DNA from: Caecitellus pseudoparvulus
Taxonomy: Eukaryota > Bigyra: Bicosoecida
DNA: 64,000 nucleotides
Assembly (NCBI GenBank): GCA_965644315.1
Contig: CBFFRQ010000065.1
Span: 310,001-374,000, forward strand
Direction: 5' to 3'
Shown: positions 58,001-64,000 of the stretch, one piece after another
Position numbering within the stretch: the first letter of the stretch is position 1
How the letters are laid out: every line of letters begins with the position of its first letter
Program-made: the position numbers and the translations under genes
The notes under the pieces: model-generated
The model's database searches: none
What the model saw: only the letters and a program-made list of their open reading frames with translations
What the model was told of the DNA's origin: nothing

Positions 58001-61000
58001 GCCGGTGGCCCTGATGGCCCCAGCATGGTGAAGAGCGGCCTGCTGTGCAAGGGTGTGTACGGTCTGGCGGTGCGAAAGGAGTTCGCGCACGCCCTGGGGG
58101 AGATCACCCGGGTGCAGTTCGCTGACGACCCCGCGGGCGCCCTGCGACAGCGTGTGTTCGACACCCTCCTCGCACTCATGCCGGGGGCAGGCACGTCTGC
58201 CGATCCAGAACAAGACACAGGGCACTTTGCCGAGCTGTTCACAGTGTTGACGAAGACCCTGAGCACCATCCTAGCCACAGGCAAGAGCGGAGACTCGGCC
58301 CGCGCCGTGGACATGTTTGACCGGTTTGCAAGCAGTTTGCTGGCCCACCGGTCTGCCGAGTGGGACCCTGTCGTGCTGCAGGGCGCGAGGTCCCGTGGCA
58401 GGGAGGTGCTGGAGCACACGCCGTACCTTGGTGAGTGGGATGCCGCGGCAGCGGGCGGCCCTGACGCGCTAGCCGCCAAGCTGCACACGGCAGGACAGGA
58501 CGATGGTGTGCTGTGTGGCCTGCTGGGGCTGCTGACTTCCCTGGTAAGGGGGAACGCTGCGCTGCAGTCCCGAGCAGTGTCTGCGCACGCTGAAGCGGCC
58601 GCCTGTGTGCCCCAGACTGCAGCCAAGCTGGCTGCCGACGCGGACGGCTCCAACCTCGTGGAGCTGGTGTTCTACGCTTGCCTCCTGGGCGTGCCCGGGC
58701 GGCCCGCTGGCGACTCGCCCCCGCCCAAGGTCAAGTGCCAGCGCTCTGCCAGCCGCCTGGCGGCGTTGGACTTGCTGGCCGCGCTGTGCGAGGGCCACCT
58801 GCAGAACACCGACCGCCTCATGACCGTCTGTCTGCAGCCGTCCTTCGAAGGCATCCCCGAGTCAGCCAAGGGCTTGAGCGGGCACAACCCCTGCACGGAC
58901 ACGCGCGGCAAGAGCGGGTACGTCGGCATCCGGAACTTGGGCGCCATCTGCTACATGCTGTCGGTCGTGCAGCAGCTGTTCGGCATGCCGCGCGTGCGGC
59001 AGGCCTTCCTGGACATGCCAGTGTCCAAGCCTGGCGAGGAGGCCGACCCCCTCATGGAGCGGCTGTCCTGGGTGTTCAACACGCTGCACCTGTCCGACAA
59101 GGCGTACGTGGACATCAAGTCCATGGTGTCCACGTACACGGACCGCAGCGGCGAGGCGGTGGACCCCTCCCAGCAGCAGGACGCCATTGACTTCTTCGAC
59201 GTGCTGACAGACCACATCGAGCAGCGCCTGGGCGCTGACAGCGACCTGGCCAGCACCATCAAGGACGAGACGCAGCTGCGGCAGCTGTACGACATGGTGG
59301 GCGAGGTGCCTGCAGCAGCTCTGCCACCCGACGTCGTGGAGGGACTGCCGGCGGGGCGGGACGGAAAGGTCATCGTCCGCCGCCGCCGCCGCGCAGACCC
59401 GCCCGCCTTGTGCACAGGGTGCGACGTGAAGAACCTGAACAGCCTCAAAGACAGCCTGAACAAGGCGTGCGAGTGGAGCGACGTGGACTACCGGTGGGAC
59501 GAGGAGGCGGGGGACGTGGAGGTGCCGGAGGATGCCAAGATCACCACACGGCAGCGCCTGGTGCTGGACGGCAGCCTGCCGCCCACCCTCATCCTGCAGG
59601 CCCGCAGGTTCCAGTTCGACTTCGAGACCATGCAGCCAGACAAGTTGAACACGCGCTTTGAGTTCCCGCGGAACCTGGACATGCGCCCCTTCACGGTGCA
59701 CGCGCTGGAGTACGACGGCACAGCGGAGGGCGAAGCGCCCCCTGCCTGGCACTTCCACTACGAAGTGTCAGGGGTTGTGGTGCACCGCGGCACAGCGACA
59801 CACGGGCACTACTTCTCCTTCGTGCGTGACCGCCGGCGTGAGTACCGGGAGGAGCGGGGCCGCATTGTGCCGGTGTCCTTTGATGGGGAGGCGGAGGTGC
59901 ACGTTCGGCGGGTGCCGCCCAGCGAACAGTGCTGGTACCGCGCAGACGACACGAACGTCGTGGAGGTGACCATGAGCGACACGTTCCTGGAAGCGGAGTG
60001 CTTCGGCGGTCGCAAGGAGGAGGTGCAAACCACTGACCTGGGCGCCGCCTTCACGCGGGATGTAGACAACATGTCCAACGCGTACCTGCTCTTCTACTCT
60101 CGGGTGCAGCCTGAAGAGGAGGGCGGCTGTGATGTGGAGCCTCTGGTGGCGGCCTCCCCCACAGCCCAGCTGGCACGCGCTGCCAACCACTCCTTCGCTG
60201 TGGAGCGAGCGGTGTTCTCGCCTGAGCTGCTCTCCTTCGCTGGCTCCCAGATGGTGCGGGGGCTGGGCGAGTTCGGCGACGCCGTTCCAGAGCACTGGTT
60301 CCGCCTCGCATTCACCTGGGCCTTCGGTGTCCTGGCACCCTCAGCCTCGAACGGCCCCCTGGAGGCCAGTGTCGTGCCGACCTTGGTCAGCTGGCTGGAG
60401 AGCAGCTCTCCCGCCCTCGCCGCATCTGGTGCCAAGTGGGTGCTGGACCAGGTGGCACACCAGCCTGAGATGCACCTGGGGCAACTGCTGCGCTCTCTGG
60501 ACGGCTCAGTGCGCAACAGTTGCATGGCGGTCCTTTGCACCGCTGTGCAAGTGTACGTCGCCAGCGACTTGGCCGCCGGAGATGCTGCCAGCATCGAGGC
60601 GGAGGCGGCGGCTCTGACCGCCCTGCGGCAGGGGGGCGGCCTGGAGGCAGCCAAGGCAGCCCTGGGCCCCGACTGGCGCCCCTGTACCTTCTCTCGCTTT
60701 CTCTCGGCGGTGCTGTCCATGATCCCCTCTGCGGGGCAGGACTGGAGTCGGTTCGAGCAGTTCTTCGGCGTCCTGCGCTGTGCTGCTCTGAAGACGCCAG
60801 TGGCCTTCGGGCGCACGCTGCTGGCAGCGCGTGGCGCTGTGGCTCTGCTCCTGCACTTCTACATGGCCCAGGGCAGCCCCGTGCTGCTGCAGCACTCAGA
60901 GGCTGACTTGCAAACCTTCCTCGCGACGCCGCCCGCCCCAGACGGCGACGTGGTGGTGCACTGGGACATCGCAAGCGGCAACGTCCTGCTGCCCCTCATG

Positions 61001-62704
61001 GCAGGCTCGCCCCCACCCGCCTTTCCCTACCTGGACGACCCCAAGAAGCGCCTGCCCCTGGGCACTGCCTCCCTCACACCGTCCTGGGGACCTCTCCTGC
61101 AGATTGTCGCTGGCACGGTGGCGGTGTCCCACTCCGCTGGCAGCGCCGATGGTGCGTGCACTCTGCCTGCCCTGGATAAGGTCATGCTGGGCGCCACACG
61201 CGCGCCGACTGCAGAGGGTGCCGCAATGTTCGAGGCGGTGCAAGACGGCTTGGCACTGCGCAAGGCTGCAGCGCGCGCCCCGTCGCCACCGGCTGCCGGC
61301 GCTGAGCCTGCGGAGGACACGCCCGCTGGCGCTGCGATGGGCGCCGGCACCCCGCCTGGGACAGCCGAGGACGGCGCGACAGAGAGGGAGTGTGCCCTGG
61401 AAGGCAACTGTGTCTCTGGGGGGGATGTGGCGTGGGACAAGGCGCGGGCTGTGTCGCAGCGCATGGTGGACCTGTGCCCCAGTGTGCCGCCGCACCCCAT
61501 GCCCGTGACGACCCAGGGCGAACCTGGCGACCACGCCCTCCTGCACCTGTGGCCGGCAGACCTCCGTGCACTGGCCATGCCGGCAGTGTACACGAAGGCT
61601 CTTCGCAAGGCTGCCCCCGCAGGCCGCCCCGCAGCCACGGCAGCCGAGGCAGTGCTGGGAGACAAGCCAGGCGCTGCAGGGGAGGGCGTGGTGCACGCTG
61701 TGTGTGTGATTGCCACCCGGTTGTCTGTTGAGGCGCCGGGATTCAGCGACATGGTGCTGACTGAGGCGCTGCAGGTGCTCGCTGACTGCACCCGGGGCCA
61801 GTCAGATGTCCTGAAGGAAGACGAGTGGTTGACCCATGCTGGGGCAGTGGCGGCGGGGGAGGGCTCTGCTGCCGCCGCCCACTCCAGCACCGTTACCCAG
61901 TGGTCTGCCGCGTGGGATGTGCTGGCCAGCCTGGTGGCGCTGCAAGACTCCCTGCAGGGCCAGCGGGTGGCCGACGTGCTGGGCGACACGTCGCTGGACG
62001 GCAGCAAGGGTGTCGTCGCCCAGGCGTGGCAGAAGCGGCTGGACTGCGCGCCAACCGTGGCGACGTCATCGAACCGCAAGACCTTTGACATCGTGCGGCG
62101 GCTGCTGGCGCTGAGCCAGGCCGTGCCCGCCCTGCTGGGCCCCCTGGCAACCATGCCGCTGCAGGAGCCCGCCCACACCACACACGCCCAGTGGATGGTG
62201 GAGCACACACGCACTTTGGCAGACTACGCCACCACTTGCGCCAGTGGATCCAAGGCGGCCATCGTGCAGCTGGCGGAACTGGGCCCTGTCTTCCGGTCCC
62301 TGCAGTGGCTGGGAGAGCAGCTGGGGCAGGAAGCGGGTTGGGCGGCGCCAGGTGAGATGCAGCCCCCCCCCGTCACGCGCGTGGTGAAGCACACCAAGCG
62401 TGAGGACCCGGGTGTCGTCATCGTGCGGCAGGTGGAGGTGACGGACCCCCTGGACCCCAAGGGGCCCTACCTGGCCTTCGAGATCACGAACCAGCACGAA
62501 CATGCACGACCCCTCGCTGCGCGCATGAACTGGCGCGTTGTGGATGCCTACCGCAACTACAACTACACCTTCCCCCAGACAGACCAGGAAGCTGTCGTGC
62601 CAGTGGGGGAGACGGTGGAAGTGTACCGCTCCTATAAGGTGGACCCCTCCCTGCCCTTCGACAGCCGCTTCACGGAGTGGTCCTACACTTGGAAGTTAGT
62701 GTGA
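52052..62704 (+). CDS. Giant ubiquitin-specific protease (USP9X/USP34-like)
   Basis: One uninterrupted frame of 3,550 residues starts at the ATG at 52052 (context CAACATGGC). Two SH3/Tudor-like beta segments appear near residues 165-220 and 255-320 (SEVDCVLLSNSVRSWVRGTV; DRFDFRHSVNGWLNTTVVDI). Long helical ARM/HEAT-type regions follow. A ubiquitin-like domain sits at about 1337-1440 (FKLSISNTRTLRELRGKIAE). The catalytic domain starts near 2290: Cys box GIRNLGAICYMLSVVQQLF (Cys2300, Asn intact), QQQDAIDFFDVL, His box THGHYFSFVRD (His2586) and WYRADDTNV. The zinc finger keeps CTGC but lacks the second Cys pair, so it is probably metal-free. A helical C-terminal region ends YTWKLV. The enzyme removes ubiquitin from proteins; targets are unknown. 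Confidence 0.93.
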   Translation: MAGEATREDLLSEVAAAGMEVMDGGPGVASSIVRLGSYVRIACAGQATPETVKHLLEDTLPVTVGHLTTKELPAPVAEELVQSVASLLVEAAQLATRVLTGRLGSGSLEDKAAALQLLNDAMNPHSLFFKQQGFSPDDAAAIAKASSEGGGGGAAGGGNSTQELWRKELNFGSEVDCVLLSNSVRSWVRGTVIMNDSGSLLIQIPSHGREVTISSTSADLAPVGTHTTAGSSSTPATADASDVNAVGREVLMGLKLGDRFDFRHSVNGWLNTTVVDIEDIQGQKRLKFGYRVYHRLGSKKDVLGSYDGDSSTHDQILMQDPKYAHLCAPFNTESVKAKSSFVPMGIIDDEGDPDSGFHIQETTRTLAKWGSPTLLSMPLHVRAGGATGVPSAADMGAADANLRAVGIALGAVPLEPALPGAAGVERRLSLQSQAVKLLCARALSVCDAVDASPSSRVYALYRGPSQGTSPLYAECVTAFGRCGGFAALLAVLQEEPETLCPKALKCLVEVVGNMWAELNVHFGAAWLPAFAVCLRPHAMHFDDKQDTKTPGLLNVMKHLKKLLYRQGPDSTVGGVRDAFLLSVAEELFSHTVFSRRMAGLRIILAAADSLRSAAASALNSTAGAAAVASAGASGGNDVLLSDGTSVKRFVRWLKSHAILPRLLAPETPLALLQRLSQLLQFMAHPNVKALDDAGLRSLVDAAVDHGQAGSDNAVIALCKAIGEASVHFDAAQQEMVIQSIASLPPSTLATHHISLIFKVARKRRCTAGTDALWALASQALQPSAGATATTRVSAEVQAEAEERLVALLSLAAYVGDRERFCEQCLTSVTKGQAVPFALRMMRLIVMSFPPHDPQASALAGERVIYTTSSRSSVLTVLNNKYDLLRCLLLDMEAFVAAARTQAAAATPDAAIVYNQGAGAGEQFIPGIIDRLDFLQFTLYTGAALALTPDQAAQLWAVLISEALSEEQAAAGLRWFTHAASCERRYRLAVEVMNVYCKLHSLSPPQWATLSERTSSVVLPLETVQALVEAQVKPAVQGDAEGAVQLLPLYEFCAAVCELLLLLNHHHGSLRIAAEAEKRAINVTGMERHSTRSWAMAFTRNLHKRTINARDVPFESWAGPDSNVPEPTPMTPEGTLCIDDIPLVSSVVVSNMQGSEELWNLLLGSPSVKVARHAMNLLVGFHMCMSTEQAAQQLQSQVTSGQRSVHATAGATARRSLVDSCIHHLKHAGSDLRTGLRTLSVLHCLLDCSEEGVTFPDRIAVDALRQKTAVSDMQSTVDLQPHLRAEAGKRILLSFTSELPKAPAPLSSAAAAGGGEAAEGKAGDASSSTAPAGLDKTFKLSISNTRTLRELRGKIAELAGLPTGGIRLVYSGGSTYEAARRAVGLSAKGAETLPLSSTTADEEVLYAAPAPRSGRDLPTSVDSRTLLELGLGQGTKLKVYPRRERPGEDASGPKVALLQGNQLSPRMREVSKVLFRKFARMQDPPAGGANGLYMNIHDFARYWSVSSGDVTTPDNPELSLQFSTYLNQALMLWDEAAWSRWITASCRMKEAVVWSNLAVHGYGKDLKHESERVAEKETSAARTLLWPGAEDGAAALPRTLLSSQAAYDAIFDVLSTAVGAGSDEGFGGLVADASWRLLQRLPSHPSLRFRLTGLGPDRFPDLAAATGQGEPSWQGLLLSSATTAPSEGATPLRLTYALQLVEPYVQTSDEGDELAAGSLRAGKQAWRKQFLLQSGFTFAADALLAAAPTTPVGRQLQVQGEGPRAVRPVGSCLFCGVALENLRRSTLTKIVRFFLLGAMAAGTLPQLQASPGQAAESKEGEAWPVQLVRLRSDVTEALTVDASMDVGAAAASLAQTLPVSSSDGTGGPAAPPASAPVVSHDDDIETPNPIPLTPVDAAPLVLTKQLSTEVGGDMQALVLDRVHLPALSSALRHIIWTAAGGLAPGIVNLADSAQLLEAALSLWVGVISTSAALVEASVFGEADTAGGPDGPSMVKSGLLCKGVYGLAVRKEFAHALGEITRVQFADDPAGALRQRVFDTLLALMPGAGTSADPEQDTGHFAELFTVLTKTLSTILATGKSGDSARAVDMFDRFASSLLAHRSAEWDPVVLQGARSRGREVLEHTPYLGEWDAAAAGGPDALAAKLHTAGQDDGVLCGLLGLLTSLVRGNAALQSRAVSAHAEAAACVPQTAAKLAADADGSNLVELVFYACLLGVPGRPAGDSPPPKVKCQRSASRLAALDLLAALCEGHLQNTDRLMTVCLQPSFEGIPESAKGLSGHNPCTDTRGKSGYVGIRNLGAICYMLSVVQQLFGMPRVRQAFLDMPVSKPGEEADPLMERLSWVFNTLHLSDKAYVDIKSMVSTYTDRSGEAVDPSQQQDAIDFFDVLTDHIEQRLGADSDLASTIKDETQLRQLYDMVGEVPAAALPPDVVEGLPAGRDGKVIVRRRRRADPPALCTGCDVKNLNSLKDSLNKACEWSDVDYRWDEEAGDVEVPEDAKITTRQRLVLDGSLPPTLILQARRFQFDFETMQPDKLNTRFEFPRNLDMRPFTVHALEYDGTAEGEAPPAWHFHYEVSGVVVHRGTATHGHYFSFVRDRRREYREERGRIVPVSFDGEAEVHVRRVPPSEQCWYRADDTNVVEVTMSDTFLEAECFGGRKEEVQTTDLGAAFTRDVDNMSNAYLLFYSRVQPEEEGGCDVEPLVAASPTAQLARAANHSFAVERAVFSPELLSFAGSQMVRGLGEFGDAVPEHWFRLAFTWAFGVLAPSASNGPLEASVVPTLVSWLESSSPALAASGAKWVLDQVAHQPEMHLGQLLRSLDGSVRNSCMAVLCTAVQVYVASDLAAGDAASIEAEAAALTALRQGGGLEAAKAALGPDWRPCTFSRFLSAVLSMIPSAGQDWSRFEQFFGVLRCAALKTPVAFGRTLLAARGAVALLLHFYMAQGSPVLLQHSEADLQTFLATPPAPDGDVVVHWDIASGNVLLPLMAGSPPPAFPYLDDPKKRLPLGTASLTPSWGPLLQIVAGTVAVSHSAGSADGACTLPALDKVMLGATRAPTAEGAAMFEAVQDGLALRKAAARAPSPPAAGAEPAEDTPAGAAMGAGTPPGTAEDGATERECALEGNCVSGGDVAWDKARAVSQRMVDLCPSVPPHPMPVTTQGEPGDHALLHLWPADLRALAMPAVYTKALRKAAPAGRPAATAAEAVLGDKPGAAGEGVVHAVCVIATRLSVEAPGFSDMVLTEALQVLADCTRGQSDVLKEDEWLTHAGAVAAGEGSAAAAHSSTVTQWSAAWDVLASLVALQDSLQGQRVADVLGDTSLDGSKGVVAQAWQKRLDCAPTVATSSNRKTFDIVRRLLALSQAVPALLGPLATMPLQEPAHTTHAQWMVEHTRTLADYATTCASGSKAAIVQLAELGPVFRSLQWLGEQLGQEAGWAAPGEMQPPPVTRVVKHTKREDPGVVIVRQVEVTDPLDPKGPYLAFEITNQHEHARPLAARMNWRVVDAYRNYNYTFPQTDQEAVVPVGETVEVYRSYKVDPSLPFDSRFTEWSYTWKLV

Positions 62705-62855
62705 GGGGGCTGGGTCCGCTCGCACGCAGTGGCTGCCGCGTTGCAGATTTGCCACAACGCCGGTAGGAGCTGTACTGAAATGCAGTGCTCTGACAGGGCC
62801 CTTCCGCACCAGGGGTTGCCCTCCTTGACCTGGCCTCAACGCCGTATCAACTGCC

Positions 62856-63512
62856 ATGCCTGTCTTCCAGCTGCAGCTCGGCTTGGAAGCTGAGGGGGTT
62901 AGCTCGGTTGTCCACACGAACCCGGTGTGGATCATTCAGTTCAGGTGCACCAAGTGCAACGAAGAGCAGGACTCCCCGACAGCAATTGACTCGTCAGACT
63001 CGGTGGAGATTGAAGGTGCGCTAGGCCCGCCCTGCAGGCCCCCGCCGCGCCCTGCATCGAGATGGCCTGCGGAAGTTGAAAGCACACGCGGCACTGCCTT
63101 GCCGCCGTGCACGCTCGCAGGAAGCCGAGGCACTGCGCACTTGCAGCAAAAGTGCTCATTTTGTGGGTGCAAGTTTAACGCTACCCTGGGCGCCGCTCGG
63201 GAGTGGGCAGAAGCTGGCGGCCTTGACCCGCAAACCCTCGTGGACATCGAGTGCCGTGGGTGCGAGCCCGTCTCGTGGGTTGCTGCTCAGGGCTTCACAG
63301 TGAAGGGCGCCGAGGGGGGGGAGATGGAAGATGTGGACTTCAGCGAGGGGGAGTGGGCCGACTACGTCGAGGACACAGACGAGGCGCTGACTGTGCTCAG
63401 CGTGACGACCAGTGTCGAGGCAGGGGCTTCAGCGGGCACTGCCGCGGCTGCAGCTGCCGGTGGTGGCGGGGCAAGTGGCGGGAAAAAGAAGAAGAAGCGG
63501 GGCGGCAAGTGA
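62856..63512 (+). CDS. CZIB: CXXC zinc-binding protein CZIB (UPF0587 family)
   Basis: Exons 62856-63015 and 63121-63512 give 183 residues. The family pattern is clear: FQLQLGLEAEGV, a first CTKC pair, DSVEIEG joining GSRGTAHLQQ, a second CSFC pair, then IECRGCEPVSW and the acidic EGEWADYVE. The four cysteines form one zinc site in the human homologue (C1orf123). The cellular role of the family is not well established. The tail is Ala/Gly-rich and ends in KKKKKRGGK, an addition compared with the human protein. The 105-nt intron is a stop-free multiple of three; splicing it gives normal spacing between the Cys pairs. Confidence 0.9.
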   Translation: MPVFQLQLGLEAEGVSSVVHTNPVWIIQFRCTKCNEEQDSPTAIDSSDSVEIEGALGPPCRPPPRPASRWPAEVESTRGTALPPCTLAGSRGTAHLQQKCSFCGCKFNATLGAAREWAEAGGLDPQTLVDIECRGCEPVSWVAAQGFTVKGAEGGEMEDVDFSEGEWADYVEDTDEALTVLSVTTSVEAGASAGTAAAAAAGGGGASGGKKKKKRGGK

Positions 63513-63697
63513 CGTGCCAGTGTGCAAAGCTGGGTGCATTCCACAGCCCCGGCCGCACGCCGGGGGGTTTTGTGGCTGGCCAAGCTGCACCGCAGGGACT
63601 GCGGTGGGCGCCCCACTGGCCAGCTGCAGCAACAGGGACATGCTAGTGACTACAGCGAATGCACGAGCTGTGCGCCTTGTGGGCTCTGCCTCGCACG

Positions 63698-63977
63698 TCA
63701 CCCCTGCACGTACGGCGGCAGCCTCAAGTTCCCGTCCTTCAGGGCGTTCTGCAGGATGCCCTTCACATCTTTGCGTGCGCGCCACCAGAGCTTCGCATCT
63801 GCAGCAGCTTGCCGCTCCAGTGTGGGCTTGGTGAAGAACTGGCGAGGCGGGGTGGGGGGAGGATGGGGTGGAACGGAGCGCCATGAGCGGGTGCCGCGCA
63901 GCGCCAGTCCGTACCCGGCTCTTGCGCAGCCTGACGTCCTGCTTGGCACGTGTGGCATTGGCCGAGATCTTCCCCAT
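63698..63977 (-). CDS. Small basic protein of unknown function (67 aa, possibly 5'-incomplete)
   Basis: Exons 63977-63915 and 63838-63698 are joined by a GTACGG donor and a CCTCGCCAG acceptor in phase 0. The product starts MGKISANATRAKQDVRLRKS and continues FFTKPTLERQAAADAKLWWR to a stop after RLPPYVQG. It is Lys/Arg-rich with one likely helix and no membrane segment. A CACCACAG just before the ATG could be an acceptor, so more exons may lie past the window edge. I do not recognise the family. Confidence 0.55.
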
Positions 63978-64000
63978 GGCCTGTGGTGGCGTTGAGGGCA

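Overview
This is a nuclear fragment from a GC-rich, gene-dense, flagellated protist. Genes carry short GT-AG introns (about 60-170 nt, mostly with GTGAG or GTGCG donors), there are no operons, and the products are eukaryote-specific: enkurin, SCAR/WAVE, a P2X receptor tail, ATG3, a VPS13-like protein, a giant USP and an ER PDI-ERV fusion. Enkurin implies a motile flagellum; SCAR plus P2X suggest an amoeboid or naked cell. The lineage (for example stramenopile, apusomonad or haptophyte) cannot be fixed from sequence alone. No tRNA, rRNA, CRISPR, transposon or viral gene was recognised. All splice models are my own reading, checked only for reading phase and family similarity; end coordinates may be off by a base or two.

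Layout. 1-666: 3' end of a P2X-type receptor. 1213-4293: two tandem ankyrin-like repeat genes that share a nearly identical 5' end. 4583-10631 (-): large unrecognised protein with four degenerate helical modules. 10973-12796 (-): PDI/ERGIC/ERV fusion. 13458-15354: membrane-anchored TKL kinase with QRD in place of HRD. 15638-19466: P-type plasma-membrane H+-ATPase. 19728-20631: enkurin. 20662-23449 (-): F-BAR/SBF2-like protein with an acidic minisatellite tail. 23787-25031: Qc-SNARE. 25123-28549 (-): degenerate EF-hand protein. 28879-32246: SCAR/WAVE homologue carrying eleven proline-rich repeats and four WASHC3-like repeats. 32280-32952 (-): small CCHC zinc-knuckle protein. 33080-44130 (-): VPS13B-like lipid-transfer protein. 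44297-45497 (-): ATG3. 45900-47702: 4CL-like acyl-CoA synthetase. 47767-49362 (-): long-chain polyprenyl diphosphate synthase. 49535-50020: complex I subunit NDUFS5. 50034-51396 (-): second TKL kinase. 52052-62704: giant USP deubiquitinase in one uninterrupted frame. 62856-63512: CZIB/UPF0587. 63698-63977 (-): small unknown.

Many of the genes fall into trafficking, membrane and cytoskeleton functions (SNARE, F-BAR, SCAR, VPS13-like, ATG3, PDI-ERV) or mitochondrial energy metabolism (PDSS1, NDUFS5, an acyl-CoA ligase with a transit-like N-terminus). Stop codons of convergent genes lie only 13-91 bp apart, and divergent pairs share 170-660 bp promoters. The most unusual items are the SCAR protein with WASHC3-like repeats, the tandem ankyrin pair with a conserved cap but diverged arrays, the QRD kinase, and the four-module 6-kb gene.
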